Shown here piece by piece: positions 1-6,500 of a stretch of DNA of 6,500 nt; position 1 is the stretch's first letter, and the number at the start of each line of letters is the position of its first letter. The stretch is taken from positions 1 through 6,500 of the forward strand of contig JAESQE010000282.1 of the NCBI GenBank assembly GCA_016765335.1. The letters run 5' to 3'. The notes under the pieces are model-generated. The model was not told where the DNA came from, did not search any database, and saw nothing but the letters and a program-made list of their open reading frames with translations. The position numbers and the translations under genes are program-made. This DNA is from Planctomycetaceae bacterium (GTDB lineage Bacteria > Planctomycetota > Planctomycetia > Planctomycetales > Planctomycetaceae).

Positions 1-1
1 C

Positions 2-232
2 CTGGCGATTGATCAGGGCACAACCAGTAGTCGGGCAATGGTGTTCGATCAGAATGGTGTTCCCATCAGTGTTGGTCAGTCCGAATTCCCCCAGATTTTC
101 CCCCATGACGGCTGGGTAGAACACAATCCGGAAGATATCTGGCAAACGATTTCCGAGGGAATCGTATCAACAGTTTTGAGCTGGCTGAATCGGGCAGCGG
201 TTACGTTGCAGTTCAGAAAGATCACTTACTAA
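2..232 (+). pseudogene. glpK: Glycerol kinase, N-terminal fragment (5' end outside window, truncated at ~150)
   Basis: Glycerol kinase phosphorylates glycerol to glycerol-3-phosphate with ATP in the cytoplasm. Reading from base 2, the peptide opens with [16 protein letters not shown], the phosphate-1 loop of FGGY kinases. It continues through [19 protein letters not shown] and EDIWQT, the usual GlpK order over about the first 50 residues. The true start lies just upstream of the window, since only about 5 residues are missing. After roughly base 150 the similarity stops: the remaining codons to the TAA at 230-232 are an out-of-frame reading of the dehydrogenase gene and have no GlpK character. 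Only about a tenth of a ~500-residue enzyme remains, lacking most of the active site and all of the second FGGY domain, so this fragment cannot be active. Family identity is secure. Whether the truncation is biological or an assembly artefact is not decidable here. Confidence 0.88.
138..152. other. Junction between glpK fragment and dehydrogenase interior
   Basis: On the left, frame 2 reads GlpK (...NPEDIWQT). On the right, frame 1 reads a PVC dehydrogenase segment beginning [19 protein letters not shown]. The two similarities meet or slightly overlap within about 15 bases, with no intervening DNA, terminal inverted repeat or target duplication visible. The frames differ, so no fusion protein is made. 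The exact crossover base cannot be placed by eye, because the bases around 141-150 are plausible coding sequence for both parents. Confidence 0.75.
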
Positions 233-2706
233 GTTCGAATTATGTTTCGTTTCGTCCGATTGATACTTTGATGGGACCAGATGGCGCGATCTATATCGCT
301 GATTGGTACAACCCGATCATTCAACATGGAGAAGTCGATTTCCGTGATGATCGCCGAGACCACGAACATGGTCGTATCTGGCGTATTGCTCCGAAAAATC
401 TGAAAGTGGATAAGAAAAAACGACCCGCTGATTATAACATTGCAGAGTTACTCGACACATTGGCTGATTCTGGAACAACGGACAAAGCCAAATGGTGGAT
501 CGATGCGGCTCGTGCAGAGTTGACATCGCGAGATCAGAAAAAAGTAATTTCAGCGACAAAGAAATGGTATCAGAATCGAGAAAAGAAAAAGCTCAATACA
601 CCTCACGACCTTTTAGAAACATTGTGGGTATTACAACGCTGGAAACAGACTGATGATGCGATCCTTAAAGCGGCCTTGTCGAGTGAAGATCATCGCTGTC
701 GGGCAGCTGCGGTCCGGATTCTGAAAGATTTTCTTGACAAAGAATATGCTCTGGCATCGTTGGAAAACGCCATTCAAGATGAACATCCGCAAGTACGACT
801 CGAAGCGTTACATGCACTTCGAAAGCTGGGCGGGCCGGTAGCAATTCGTTTGGCTGCCCATGCTGAGTCTCCAGAGAATGATCGTTTTCTTGATTTCTCT
901 TTGTGGCAAACATTCCGAGAAGCCGAATCTGTCTGGCTGCCTGAAGTAGTTAAGAATCCTCAATGGCTTTCGTCTCGACCCGAGGTGTTGCTGTATGCCG
1001 CCCAGGCAATTCAATCATCCGCAGCTGTGGCACCCGTGCTTGAACTTTGGCAACAAGGGAAATTCACCGCAGGGCAAACTCCCGCTGTCTTGGCATTTGT
1101 GGCAGCCCGGGGGGAACCGAAGCATTTGGATCTGTTGTGGAAAAGAGCATTAAACGGAAAGATTTCAACTGCCGAAACTGAAACGTTACTCAATTCGTTA
1201 GCAGCTACGGCTCAAAAGCGACGAATTAAACCAACTGTTTCCGTCGAGCAGGTCAACGAATTGTTGAAATCCGATTCTGTGGGCACTCGTATGGTTTCGA
1301 TCAAACTGGCTGGTTTGTGGAAAGTTCAATCGGCAGTCAAAGCACTCAAGCAGTTGGCAGCAGATGACAAACAGCCCGGGAATCTTCGAGCTGAAACGTT
1401 ACGTTCGCTGGCCCAGTTGGGTGGCAAAGAGAATCAGGATTATCTGTTGGCGATTGCTAATGGAAAACGAATTCCTGGATTACGCATCACTGCCATTCAT
1501 GCGTTGATTGATATGAACTTGCCTTTGGCGACTCGGTCAGCTGTTGCTTTATTGCAAGAGGCTCCAGCCGGTTTGAATGTTGATGCGGTTTTGAATCCGT
1601 TCTTGGCTCGCAAACAAGGCCCGAATATTCTGGCTAAGGTTCTGCAAAAAGCATCACTTTCAGCAGAAGTAGCAACCGCGGGCGTGAGGCGTTCCATGAG
1701 CCTGCCTCAGAAGAATCCGGGATTGATCGCAGCTTTCCAGAAAGCAGGCAAACTTGACCCTGTAAAAAAAGAGATGAGTCCGGAAGAAATAAAAACTCTT
1801 GTGGCAGATATCGTCAAGTTGGGCAGCACTGCACGCGGGGAAGCAATTTACAGACGCGAAAACCTGTTGTGCTTGAAGTGTCATGCGATTGGTGGAGCAG
1901 GCGGCAAAGTCGGCCCCGATTTAAGTAGTATCGGAGCCAGTGCACCGATCGATTATCTGATTGATTCGTTGTTATTGCCCAGCAAGAAAATCAAAGAAGG
2001 GTATCACACGGTTCAGGTGGTGACTGTCGATGGTCTTGTGAAATCAGGGGTTCCGCTGCTTCAAAACCAGGAAGAAATTACTCTGCGTGATGCAGAAGGT
2101 AAAGTCGAAACGATTTCTATGGATGATGTCGAATTCATCAAAAACTCGCCTGTTTCGCTGATGGTTGCAGACTTAACTGTCAAATTGCGACGCGATGAAT
2201 TGATTGATTTGGTCAGATTTTTGGCTTCTTTGGGAAAAACTGGTGAACTTGTCGTCTCCAAGCAACGTTATGTAAGAACCTGGCAGGTAATGGTGCCCGG
2301 TGGAAACAATGCAGCGATTAACGATGCGGTCAGGCATCATGGGATGAAACATGCAACCGGTGACGATCCGCTACTCCCTTGGGGAAAAGCGTATAGCCAC
2401 GTGACTGGCGAGTTTGTATTAAGCCCTAGAGTCTTTTTGAGAAACACAGCGGGCGTACCAGTCCATTTCATGCGGTTTGAAATTGAGGTCATTAACGCAG
2501 GAAAAATCGGATTAAAATTTGAAAATCCTGAACCATTAATTATGTGGGTTGATGGTAAGGAAACACCGGTTGCATTAAAGGTGGAATTGGATCTTCCAAA
2601 AGGAAAACACCGTATTTCGATTTCATCGCAAAGTCAGAACCGTTCGGTCAAAATTGAATTGATCGATGTCCCAGGTTCCACCGGACAAGCCAGTTTGGTG
2701 AACTAG
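142..2706 (+). CDS. PVC-type membrane-bound dehydrogenase / HEAT-repeat / cytochrome c protein, 5'-truncated
   Basis: Large secreted or periplasmic redox protein of the kind expanded in Planctomycetes and Verrucomicrobia; substrate unknown. Recognisable coding begins near 142 (NDFRGNR...SGSGY), upstream of the first possible internal starts (TTG 268, ATG 271). The native start and signal peptide are therefore lost at the junction, not simply misplaced. Residue numbers here count from base 268. The end of the beta-propeller/dehydrogenase domain lies at 3-40 ([14 protein letters not shown], then HGRIWRI). Helical HEAT-like repeats occupy about 95-480, clearest near 138-200 and 335-430. A c-type cytochrome domain spans about 520-656, with C535-L-K-C538-H539 as haem attachment site, GPDLSSIG after it, and M632 as candidate distal ligand. 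A beta-rich C-terminal region of about 150 residues ends at TAG 2704-2706. From 142 onward the frame is uninterrupted. Family call is firm; expression without the 5' end is doubtful. Confidence 0.85.
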   Translation, partial: ANDFRGNRINSFELAESGSGYVAVQKDHLLSSNYVSFRPIDTLMGPDGAIYIADWYNPIIQHGEVDFRDDRRDHEHGRIWRIAPKNLKVDKKKRPADYNIAELLDTLADSGTTDKAKWWIDAARAELTSRDQKKVISATKKWYQNREKKKLNTPHDLLETLWVLQRWKQTDDAILKAALSSEDHRCRAAAVRILKDFLDKEYALASLENAIQDEHPQVRLEALHALRKLGGPVAIRLAAHAESPENDRFLDFSLWQTFREAESVWLPEVVKNPQWLSSRPEVLLYAAQAIQSSAAVAPVLELWQQGKFTAGQTPAVLAFVAARGEPKHLDLLWKRALNGKISTAETETLLNSLAATAQKRRIKPTVSVEQVNELLKSDSVGTRMVSIKLAGLWKVQSAVKALKQLAADDKQPGNLRAETLRSLAQLGGKENQDYLLAIANGKRIPGLRITAIHALIDMNLPLATRSAVALLQEAPAGLNVDAVLNPFLARKQGPNILAKVLQKASLSAEVATAGVRRSMSLPQKNPGLIAAFQKAGKLDPVKKEMSPEEIKTLVADIVKLGSTARGEAIYRRENLLCLKCHAIGGAGGKVGPDLSSIGASAPIDYLIDSLLLPSKKIKEGYHTVQVVTVDGLVKSGVPLLQNQEEITLRDAEGKVETISMDDVEFIKNSPVSLMVADLTVKLRRDELIDLVRFLASLGKTGELVVSKQRYVRTWQVMVPGGNNAAINDAVRHHGMKHATGDDPLLPWGKAYSHVTGEFVLSPRVFLRNTAGVPVHFMRFEIEVINAGKIGLKFENPEPLIMWVDGKETPVALKVELDLPKGKHRISISSQSQNRSVKIELIDVPGSTGQASLVN

Positions 2707-2726
2707 CTTAGGGCGAGTAGTAAATG

Positions 2727-2749
2727 AACCACTGAGGCACGGAGAACAC
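2727..2749 (+). repeat. Degenerate ACAGAGG-type dispersed repeat, copy 1
   Basis: The 23 bases beginning AACCACTGAGGCAC match the reverse complement of 2932-2954 at 18 of 23 positions, counted by eye. They are built from imperfect ACAGAG-like units. Purine-rich AACCACAGAGG-type elements of this sort recur between genes in planctomycetes and several other bacteria. That family assignment is from memory; the inverted similarity inside this window is directly visible. Confidence 0.55.
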
Positions 2750-2782
2750 AGGGTTAATTAAGAGGATCGCAAAAAACTGGTT

Positions 2783-2803
2783 CTCCCCCTTGCGAAGGGG
2801 GAG
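2783..2803. repeat. REP-like palindrome (9-bp stem, 3-base loop)
   Basis: CTCCCCCTT pairs perfectly with AAGGGGGAG around a GCG loop, 76 bases after the dehydrogenase stop. A G-rich flank follows (TTAGAGGGGGTT). The arm plus flank resembles the CCCCCTT/AAGGGGG palindromes dispersed in many bacterial genomes. It could protect or terminate the upstream transcript, but no T-run follows the stem, so an intrinsic terminator is not supported. Repeat status is an inference, as only one copy is in the window. Confidence 0.6.
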
Positions 2804-2897
2804 ATTAGAGGGGGTTGTGAATTGACGTTTAATTTCAATCTGACTTCAAAAAGATCTCTTTGGATCAAAGCAACTCAACAAAGTAAATGGGAATTTA

Positions 2898-3044
2898 ATG
2901 AAGCTTCTGATTTTCCTTTTAAGTCTTCTTGGTGTCCTCTGCGTCTCTGTGGTTGAAGTTTCTGATTGCCAGTCCAGTAAATTTGGTGGAATGCGAAGAA
3001 GAAAATTGTTTACTAAACTTACCGATTACGTAGTCGCGATATGA
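2898..3044 (+). CDS. Doubtful 48-codon ORF with a hydrophobic N-terminus
   Basis: ATG 2898 to TGA 3042-3044 encodes a peptide beginning MKLLIFLLSLLGVLCVSVV, followed by a polar, basic tail (GGMRRRKLFTKL). It looks like a signal peptide or a single membrane segment. However, the LGVLCVSVV part is encoded by the dispersed repeat at 2932-2954; this repeat read in this frame gives hydrophobic Leu/Val/Cys strings without being a gene. There is no convincing ribosome binding site and no recognisable family. Most likely spurious, listed because it is the only open frame of note in this gap. Confidence 0.15.
   Translation: MKLLIFLLSLLGVLCVSVVEVSDCQSSKFGGMRRRKLFTKLTDYVVAI
2932..2954 (-). repeat. Degenerate ACAGAGG-type dispersed repeat, copy 2 (inverted)
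   Basis: Reads GTGTCCTCTGCGTCTCTGTG on the + strand, the complement of the copy-1 type. With 2727-2749 it forms an imperfect inverted pair about 180 bases apart, flanking the hairpin at 2783-2803. This arrangement could be a decayed miniature element or two independent insertions. No target-site duplication was recognised. Confidence 0.55.
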
Positions 3045-3071
3045 ATTACAAATGTCCCAGAATTAGTATCC

Positions 3072-3076
3072 GGAGA
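3072..3076 (+). promoter_or_regulatory. Ribosome binding site of the AIM24-family gene
   Basis: GGAGA lies 7 bases upstream of ATG 3084. Together with an in-frame TAA at 3081-3083 directly before the ATG, it fixes the start of the gene. Confidence 0.7.
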
Positions 3077-3083
3077 ATTATAA

Positions 3084-3869
3084 ATGCAGTCTCATGAAAT
3101 TGATTACGAGATTTTTGGCGATGATATGCAGATTGTCGAGATCGAGCTTGATCCTGGGGAGACCGTCGTCGCAGAAGCGGGCGCAATGAACTACATGGAA
3201 GAAGACATCGAATTCGAAGCCAAAATGGGGGATGGCTCTCAGGTAAATCAAGGTTTTTTCTCTAAGATGGTCAGTGTCGGGACACGTGTGTTGACTGGCG
3301 AATCGATTTTTATGACCCACTTTACCAATCGTGGTCAAGGGAAAAAACGGGTGGCCTTTGCTTCGCCTTATCCGGGTAAAATTGTCGCTTTGGACTTGGC
3401 AAAGATTGGTGGTTCGATTGTCTGTCAGAAAGATGCGTTTTTGTGCGCGGCTCATGGGACAAAAATAAGCATCGCTTTTCAGAAACGTCTGGGAGCGGGT
3501 TTCTTTGGTGGAGAAGGATTTATTCTGCAAAAACTGACTGGTGATGGCAAAGCTTTTGTACATGCCGGCGGGACAATCATCAAGAAAAAACTGCAAGGCG
3601 AAACGTTACGAGTCGATACCGGTTGCCTGGTCGCGTTCACCGAAGGAATTACCTACGACATTCAACGAGCTGGCAATTTGAAGTCGATGTTCTTTGGGGG
3701 TGAAGGTCTGTTTCTGGCGAGTCTTTCGGGGCACGGGACAGTGCTACTTCAATCTCTTCCGTTTTCTCGATTAGCAGATCGCGTGCTTCAACACGCCCCA
3801 TCTGCTGGAGGAAGTAATAAAGGCGAAGGTTCGATTCTGGGTGGCCTGGGAAATATGTTTGGTGACTGA
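3084..3869 (+). CDS. AIM24 / TIGR00266 family protein
   Basis: A 261-residue soluble, predicted all-beta protein of the AIM24 (Pfam AIM24, TIGR00266) family. The biochemical role in bacteria is not established; the yeast namesake is a mitochondrial inner-membrane protein linked to respiratory and membrane organisation. Family hallmarks run in order: EAGAMNYM (31-38), [17 protein letters not shown], the [12 protein letters not shown] segment, [24 protein letters not shown] (137-151), [20 protein letters not shown] and [15 protein letters not shown], ending in [13 protein letters not shown]. The FFGGEG motif occurs twice (140-145 and 203-208), reflecting internal duplication of the fold. The C-terminus is a short Gly/Ser-rich tail. 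No signal peptide or membrane segment is seen. Length and motif order are normal for the family. The start is fixed by a stop codon immediately upstream and a good ribosome binding site. The gene lies 133 bases before the DUF3592 gene on the same strand, so a shared transcript is possible but unproven. Confidence 0.93.
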   Translation: MQSHEIDYEIFGDDMQIVEIELDPGETVVAEAGAMNYMEEDIEFEAKMGDGSQVNQGFFSKMVSVGTRVLTGESIFMTHFTNRGQGKKRVAFASPYPGKIVALDLAKIGGSIVCQKDAFLCAAHGTKISIAFQKRLGAGFFGGEGFILQKLTGDGKAFVHAGGTIIKKKLQGETLRVDTGCLVAFTEGITYDIQRAGNLKSMFFGGEGLFLASLSGHGTVLLQSLPFSRLADRVLQHAPSAGGSNKGEGSILGGLGNMFGD

Positions 3870-3926
3870 ACCGAGATGCGTCGATTAAAACAAGCCAGCT
3901 TTTGCGATTCGTGTTCTTCTTGATCC

Positions 3927-3957
3927 TTTCTTAGTGCCCTTTGTGTCTTCGTGTTAA
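3927..3957 (-). repeat. Degenerate ACAGAGG-type dispersed repeat, copy 3
   Basis: The segment around TTAGTGCCCTTTGTGTCTTC, in the AIM24-DUF3592 spacer, matches copy 2 in the same orientation. About 17 of 22 positions agree after one single-base gap, counted by eye. It is a third member of the window's repeat family, again strictly between genes. The remainder of the 3870-4002 spacer shows no terminator-like hairpin. Confidence 0.45.
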
Positions 3958-3989
3958 ATAATTTCTTTTCTGACTTTGAACGATTCGAT

Positions 3990-3994
3990 AAGGA
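3990..3994 (+). promoter_or_regulatory. Ribosome binding site deciding the DUF3592 start
   Basis: AAGGA is 8 bases before ATG 4003. The frame is open further up to a TTG at 3976, but that codon has no comparable upstream signal and adds nine residues without family similarity, so 4003 is preferred. Confidence 0.6.
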
Positions 3995-4002
3995 CTGTGA
4001 TT

Positions 4003-4707
4003 ATGATGAGAATGGATCATCTTTCGGAACTCGGAAAACCTGGGTATTCTCATCGTCGAGGAGCAGCCGGTTGCGGAATTATTGGTGCCCTTTTCATGGG
4101 AACCATTTTCGCAGTTGTGGGCGGTTGCTTTATGTGGTTTTGGGGTTGGCCAGTTTTGCAAATGGCAAAAGCCAGTCAGGACTGGCCCAGCACGAATGGT
4201 TCTGTTCTCTCGTCTGAAGTTGTCAGCAATAGAGATAACGATGGCGATACATCCTACCGGCCCCAAATTGAATACAGTTATCAGGTCGATGGGCAAGATT
4301 ATCAACAGGGCAATATTCGTTACGATGGCGATTGGGGGTCCAGTAATTCCAGCTACGCACATAAAACCGTTCGGGAATATCCGATTGGAAAGCAGGTTGA
4401 TATCTATTACGATCCTGAAAATGTGACAGAAGCGGTGCTGGAACCGGGCGTCACCTGGGCCAGTTATTCCATATTGGGATTTGGATTGATTTTCTTTTTA
4501 GTCGGATCTGTCATACTGCTCGGAGCGGGAGGTTCGCTACTGTTTGCCATGTTTATTGCCGGGGGAGCAGCTTCGGGATTGATTGGAAAATCCCCTACTC
4601 AAACTGGCAATCAAAACAAGAACGAGTATTCTGATGATTGGGATAACAACAACCAGAACGACTCAACCCGCAATGACGACCATGATGACGGATTTGAGAA
4701 TCTATGA
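4003..4707 (+). CDS. DUF3592 domain membrane protein
   Basis: A 234-residue integral membrane protein of unknown function. A hydrophobic segment at about 24-49 (start CGIIGALFMGTIFAVVGG) is followed by an extracytoplasmic-type beta domain at about 64-148 with the DUF3592 pattern: NGSVLSSEV, then YRPQIEYSYQVDGQDY, then VREYPIGKQVDIYYDPEN and AVLEPG. One long or two short hydrophobic segments follow at about 153-195. The last 38 residues form a polar, Asn/Asp-rich tail (DDWDNNNQND, then DDHDDGFENL), probably disordered. ATG 4003 is chosen over TTG 3976 on ribosome binding site grounds; ATG 4006 and 4012 are also close by. The stop overlaps the ubiD start by four bases, which suggests translational coupling. 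DUF3592 proteins have no established activity, so no role is assigned; membership of the family is clear from the YPxGxxVxxYYDPEN block. Confidence 0.87.
   Translation: MMRMDHLSELGKPGYSHRRGAAGCGIIGALFMGTIFAVVGGCFMWFWGWPVLQMAKASQDWPSTNGSVLSSEVVSNRDNDGDTSYRPQIEYSYQVDGQDYQQGNIRYDGDWGSSNSSYAHKTVREYPIGKQVDIYYDPENVTEAVLEPGVTWASYSILGFGLIFFLVGSVILLGAGGSLLFAMFIAGGAASGLIGKSPTQTGNQNKNEYSDDWDNNNQNDSTRNDDHDDGFENL
4704..4707 (+). promoter_or_regulatory. ATGA stop/start overlap coupling DUF3592 gene to ubiD
   Basis: ATG (4704-4706) of the decarboxylase overlaps TGA (4705-4707) of the DUF3592 gene. Only a weak GAG (4696-4698) precedes it, so translation probably depends on ribosomes finishing the upstream gene. 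UbiD similarity begins within about 12 residues of this ATG, supporting it as the true start. Confidence 0.75.
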
Positions 4708-6500
4708 ACGGGCGAACTCTTCAGCGAGCGATTGATGATTTGCGGCGTTCGGGGCAGTTGCTGGAAATTGAGCAGCCGATTGATGCGAATTTGCAGGCGG
4801 CTGAAATTCAGCGGCGTGTTTATCAGGCCGGTGGCCCAGCGATACTGTTTCGTCGTGTTTCGGGCTGCGATTTTCCGATGGTCAGCAATCTGTTTGGCAC
4901 CATCGAGCGGACTCGGTATTTGTTTCGCGATACACTCGAAGCGGTTCGCCAATTAGTCGCTTTGAAGATTGATCCGCAGCAAGGATTCAAACATCCGCTG
5001 AAGTCTTTGCGGTCGCTGCCCACGGCTAAGAATATGCTGCCTCGCAAAGTGCGCAAGGGGCCAATTTTGGCGCATCGCACAAGCATCGAAAAACTCCCCC
5101 AGTTGGTTTCCTGGCCTGATGATGGCGGATCATTTATTACGCTGCCTCAGGTTTATTCGGAAGATCCTTGCAAGCCCGGGCTGATGAAATCGAACCTGGG
5201 AATGTATCGCATTCAATTAGCGGGCAACGATTACAAGTTGAATCAGGAAATTGGCTTGCATTATCAATTGCATCGAAGCATTGGTGTGCATCACGGGGCA
5301 GCGATTGCAAAGAATGAGCCGTTTCGCGTCAATATTTTTGTGGGTGGAGATCCTGCGATGACACTCGCAGCTGTGATGCCGCTTCCCGAAGGCATGTCGG
5401 AATTGATGTTTGCTGGCGCGTTGGCAGGGCATCGCATTCCGATGATTCCGCAAGCAGGTGGCCCTGCAATTTATGCGGAGGCAGATTTCTGCATTTCAGG
5501 AACCGTTGATCCTGATCGTTTACTTCCTGAAGGACCGTTTGGAGATCATTTGGGGTATTACAGTTTGGCTCATGATTTCCCGGTGCTGAAAGTCGATGCA
5601 GTTTATCATCGCCCCGGTGCGATTTGGCCTTTCACGGTTGTGGGGCGACCGCCTCAGGAAGATACCGCGTTTGGCAATATCATTCACGAAATTACCGGGC
5701 CTATTATCCCGACGGTTTTGCCGGGCGTGCACGAAATTCATGCGGTCGATGCAGCTGGAGTTCATCCGCTTTTACTTGCCATTGGTAGCGAGCGTTATGT
5801 GCCTTACGCAAAAGAAAGAACTCCGCAAGAACTGCTCACTACCGCGAATGCAATTCTGGGACAAGGACAACTTTCGTTGGCGAAGTATTTGTGGATTGCA
5901 GCCAAGGAAGATGAGCCATCGCTTAACTGTCACGAGATCCCACGTTTCTTTCAACATATGCTCGAACGTGTTGATTGGAAACGCGACTTGCATTTTCAAA
6001 CGCAAACCACCATCGATACGCTCGATTATTCGGGGTCGGGATTCAATGCAGGTTCTAAATTGGTCATCGCAGCTGCGGGCCCGGTTCGTAGAAAGTTACC
6101 CAAAGAGATTCCGGGAGACCTCAACTTGCCAACGGAGATCGATCAGGCTCGTTTGATCATGCCGGGCGTTTTGGTTGTTTCTGGTTTGAAGTTTGAACCG
6201 GACGAAGCTGAACGAGGTTTGAAATGTCTGACAGAACTTCCCGATTCTCATCCGGTGAATCAGTTTCCGTTGATCGTCGTGGCTGACGATGCGAACTTTG
6301 CAGCTGAAAAATTGAACAACTTTCTGTGGGTCAGTTTCACGCGAAGCAACCCGGCAGCAGATATTTACGGCATCGCAGCTTCAATCAAGCAGAAGCATTG
6401 GGGGTGCACTGGTTCACTGGTTTTAGATACTCGCATCAAACCGCATCATGCTCCGCCTTTGATCGAAGACCCGGAAGTGACTCGCAGTGTAGATGCGTTG
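4704..6500 (+). CDS. ubiD: UbiD-family prenyl-FMN-dependent (de)carboxylase, 3' end outside window
   Basis: UbiD enzymes reversibly decarboxylate aromatic or alpha,beta-unsaturated acids in the cytoplasm, using prenylated FMN made by UbiX plus a divalent metal and K+. The 599 visible codons are open to the window edge with no frameshift. The N-terminal domain has LRRSGQLLEIEQPID, then SNLFGTIERTRYLFRDTLEA. The catalytic domain aligns with fungal Fdc1 ligands and catalytic residues: N164 and R169 in NLGMYRIQ, H186, E233 in SELMFAGAL, and E276 and D281 in PEGPFGDHLGYYS. The C-terminal part carries SFTRSNPAADIYGI and LDTRIKPHHAPPL. The protein is longer than E. coli UbiD (about 500 residues) and closer to the ~600-residue class, which includes menaquinone-pathway decarboxylases of futalosine users. 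A quinone-synthesis role is thus plausible but inferred, since no ubiX or mqn gene is in view. The stop codon is probably shortly downstream. The gene is coupled to the DUF3592 gene by a 4-base overlap. Confidence 0.93.
   Translation, partial: MNGRTLQRAIDDLRRSGQLLEIEQPIDANLQAAEIQRRVYQAGGPAILFRRVSGCDFPMVSNLFGTIERTRYLFRDTLEAVRQLVALKIDPQQGFKHPLKSLRSLPTAKNMLPRKVRKGPILAHRTSIEKLPQLVSWPDDGGSFITLPQVYSEDPCKPGLMKSNLGMYRIQLAGNDYKLNQEIGLHYQLHRSIGVHHGAAIAKNEPFRVNIFVGGDPAMTLAAVMPLPEGMSELMFAGALAGHRIPMIPQAGGPAIYAEADFCISGTVDPDRLLPEGPFGDHLGYYSLAHDFPVLKVDAVYHRPGAIWPFTVVGRPPQEDTAFGNIIHEITGPIIPTVLPGVHEIHAVDAAGVHPLLLAIGSERYVPYAKERTPQELLTTANAILGQGQLSLAKYLWIAAKEDEPSLNCHEIPRFFQHMLERVDWKRDLHFQTQTTIDTLDYSGSGFNAGSKLVIAAAGPVRRKLPKEIPGDLNLPTEIDQARLIMPGVLVVSGLKFEPDEAERGLKCLTELPDSHPVNQFPLIVVADDANFAAEKLNNFLWVSFTRSNPAADIYGIAASIKQKHWGCTGSLVLDTRIKPHHAPPLIEDPEVTRSVDAL

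Larger units (their letters stand above)
2707..3083. other. Repeat-rich intergenic region
   Basis: A 377-base gap between the dehydrogenase stop and the AIM24 start, with no convincing gene. It contains a degenerate dispersed repeat (2727-2749), a strong GC-rich hairpin (2783-2803), an inverted second copy of the repeat (2932-2954) and a weak 48-codon ORF (2898-3044). The rest is AT-rich. No promoter could be assigned by eye. The AIM24 promoter is presumably in the last 100 bases. Confidence 0.6.

Noticed and set aside
2..2706. A GlpK-dehydrogenase fusion protein
   Set aside because: The two halves are in different reading frames; the GlpK frame stops at 232 and the dehydrogenase frame has a TGA at 106-108 upstream of the junction.
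2783..2820. Intrinsic terminator for the dehydrogenase gene
   Set aside because: The hairpin is strong, but the downstream bases are G-rich and lack the run of T residues needed.
2707..3083. CRISPR array or tRNA gene in the large intergenic gap
   Set aside because: There are only two degenerate inverted repeat copies with no regular spacing, and no cloverleaf or conserved TTCGA-type arm was found.
3078..3596. A 172-codon open frame on the minus strand
   Set aside because: It lies entirely opposite the well-supported AIM24 gene, has no recognisable domain and no ribosome binding site; it is an antisense shadow.
3931..4362. A 143-codon minus-strand frame with hydrophobic stretches
   Set aside because: It is the complement of the DUF3592 gene and its spacer; the hydrophobicity mirrors the codons of the real protein.
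5596..6156. A 186-codon + strand open frame
   Set aside because: It overlaps the UbiD coding frame, whose motifs are continuous through this region; the alternative translation is Arg/Ser/Cys-rich with no family features.
1..6500. A novel defence or biosynthetic system
   Set aside because: Every sizeable ORF falls into a known family (GlpK, PVC dehydrogenase/cytochrome c, AIM24, DUF3592, UbiD) and there are no nucleases, toxins, reverse transcriptases or synthase clusters.

Overview
The window looks like moderate-GC planctomycete DNA. This is an inference from gene content, chiefly a PVC-type 'membrane-bound dehydrogenase / HEAT / cytochrome c' protein, plus degenerate ACAGAGG-type dispersed repeats between genes. 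No rRNA or other decisive taxonomic marker is present. All supported genes are on the + strand.

Layout. Bases 2 to about 150 encode an N-terminal piece of glycerol kinase (GlpK), entered mid-gene. Near 138-152 it switches abruptly, within one or a few codons and in a different reading frame, to the interior of the large dehydrogenase/cytochrome c protein, which then runs intact to 2706. Neither gene is complete: GlpK loses about 90% of its length and the dehydrogenase loses its N-terminal part. The join is either a real deletion/rearrangement or a chimeric assembly or read. A gene-sparse stretch (2707-3083) follows. It holds a near-perfect GC-rich hairpin of REP type, two inverted degenerate copies of a dispersed repeat, and a doubtful 48-codon ORF.

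Next come an AIM24/TIGR00266-family protein (3084-3869), a short spacer with a third copy of the dispersed repeat, a DUF3592 membrane protein (best start 4003, end 4707), and a UbiD-family prenyl-FMN-dependent decarboxylase. The decarboxylase starts at 4704 in a 4-base ATGA overlap with the DUF3592 gene and runs off the window at 6500. All expected UbiD catalytic and metal-ligand positions are present.

Functional links. Only the DUF3592-ubiD pair is structurally tied, through translational overlap. The AIM24 gene may belong to the same transcription unit, but a 133-base gap with a repeat lies between. The dehydrogenase (periplasmic redox/carbohydrate-type) has no evident link to the downstream genes. 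I did not find a previously undescribed multi-gene system. The most noteworthy items are the GlpK/dehydrogenase junction and the repeat-rich intergenic DNA.
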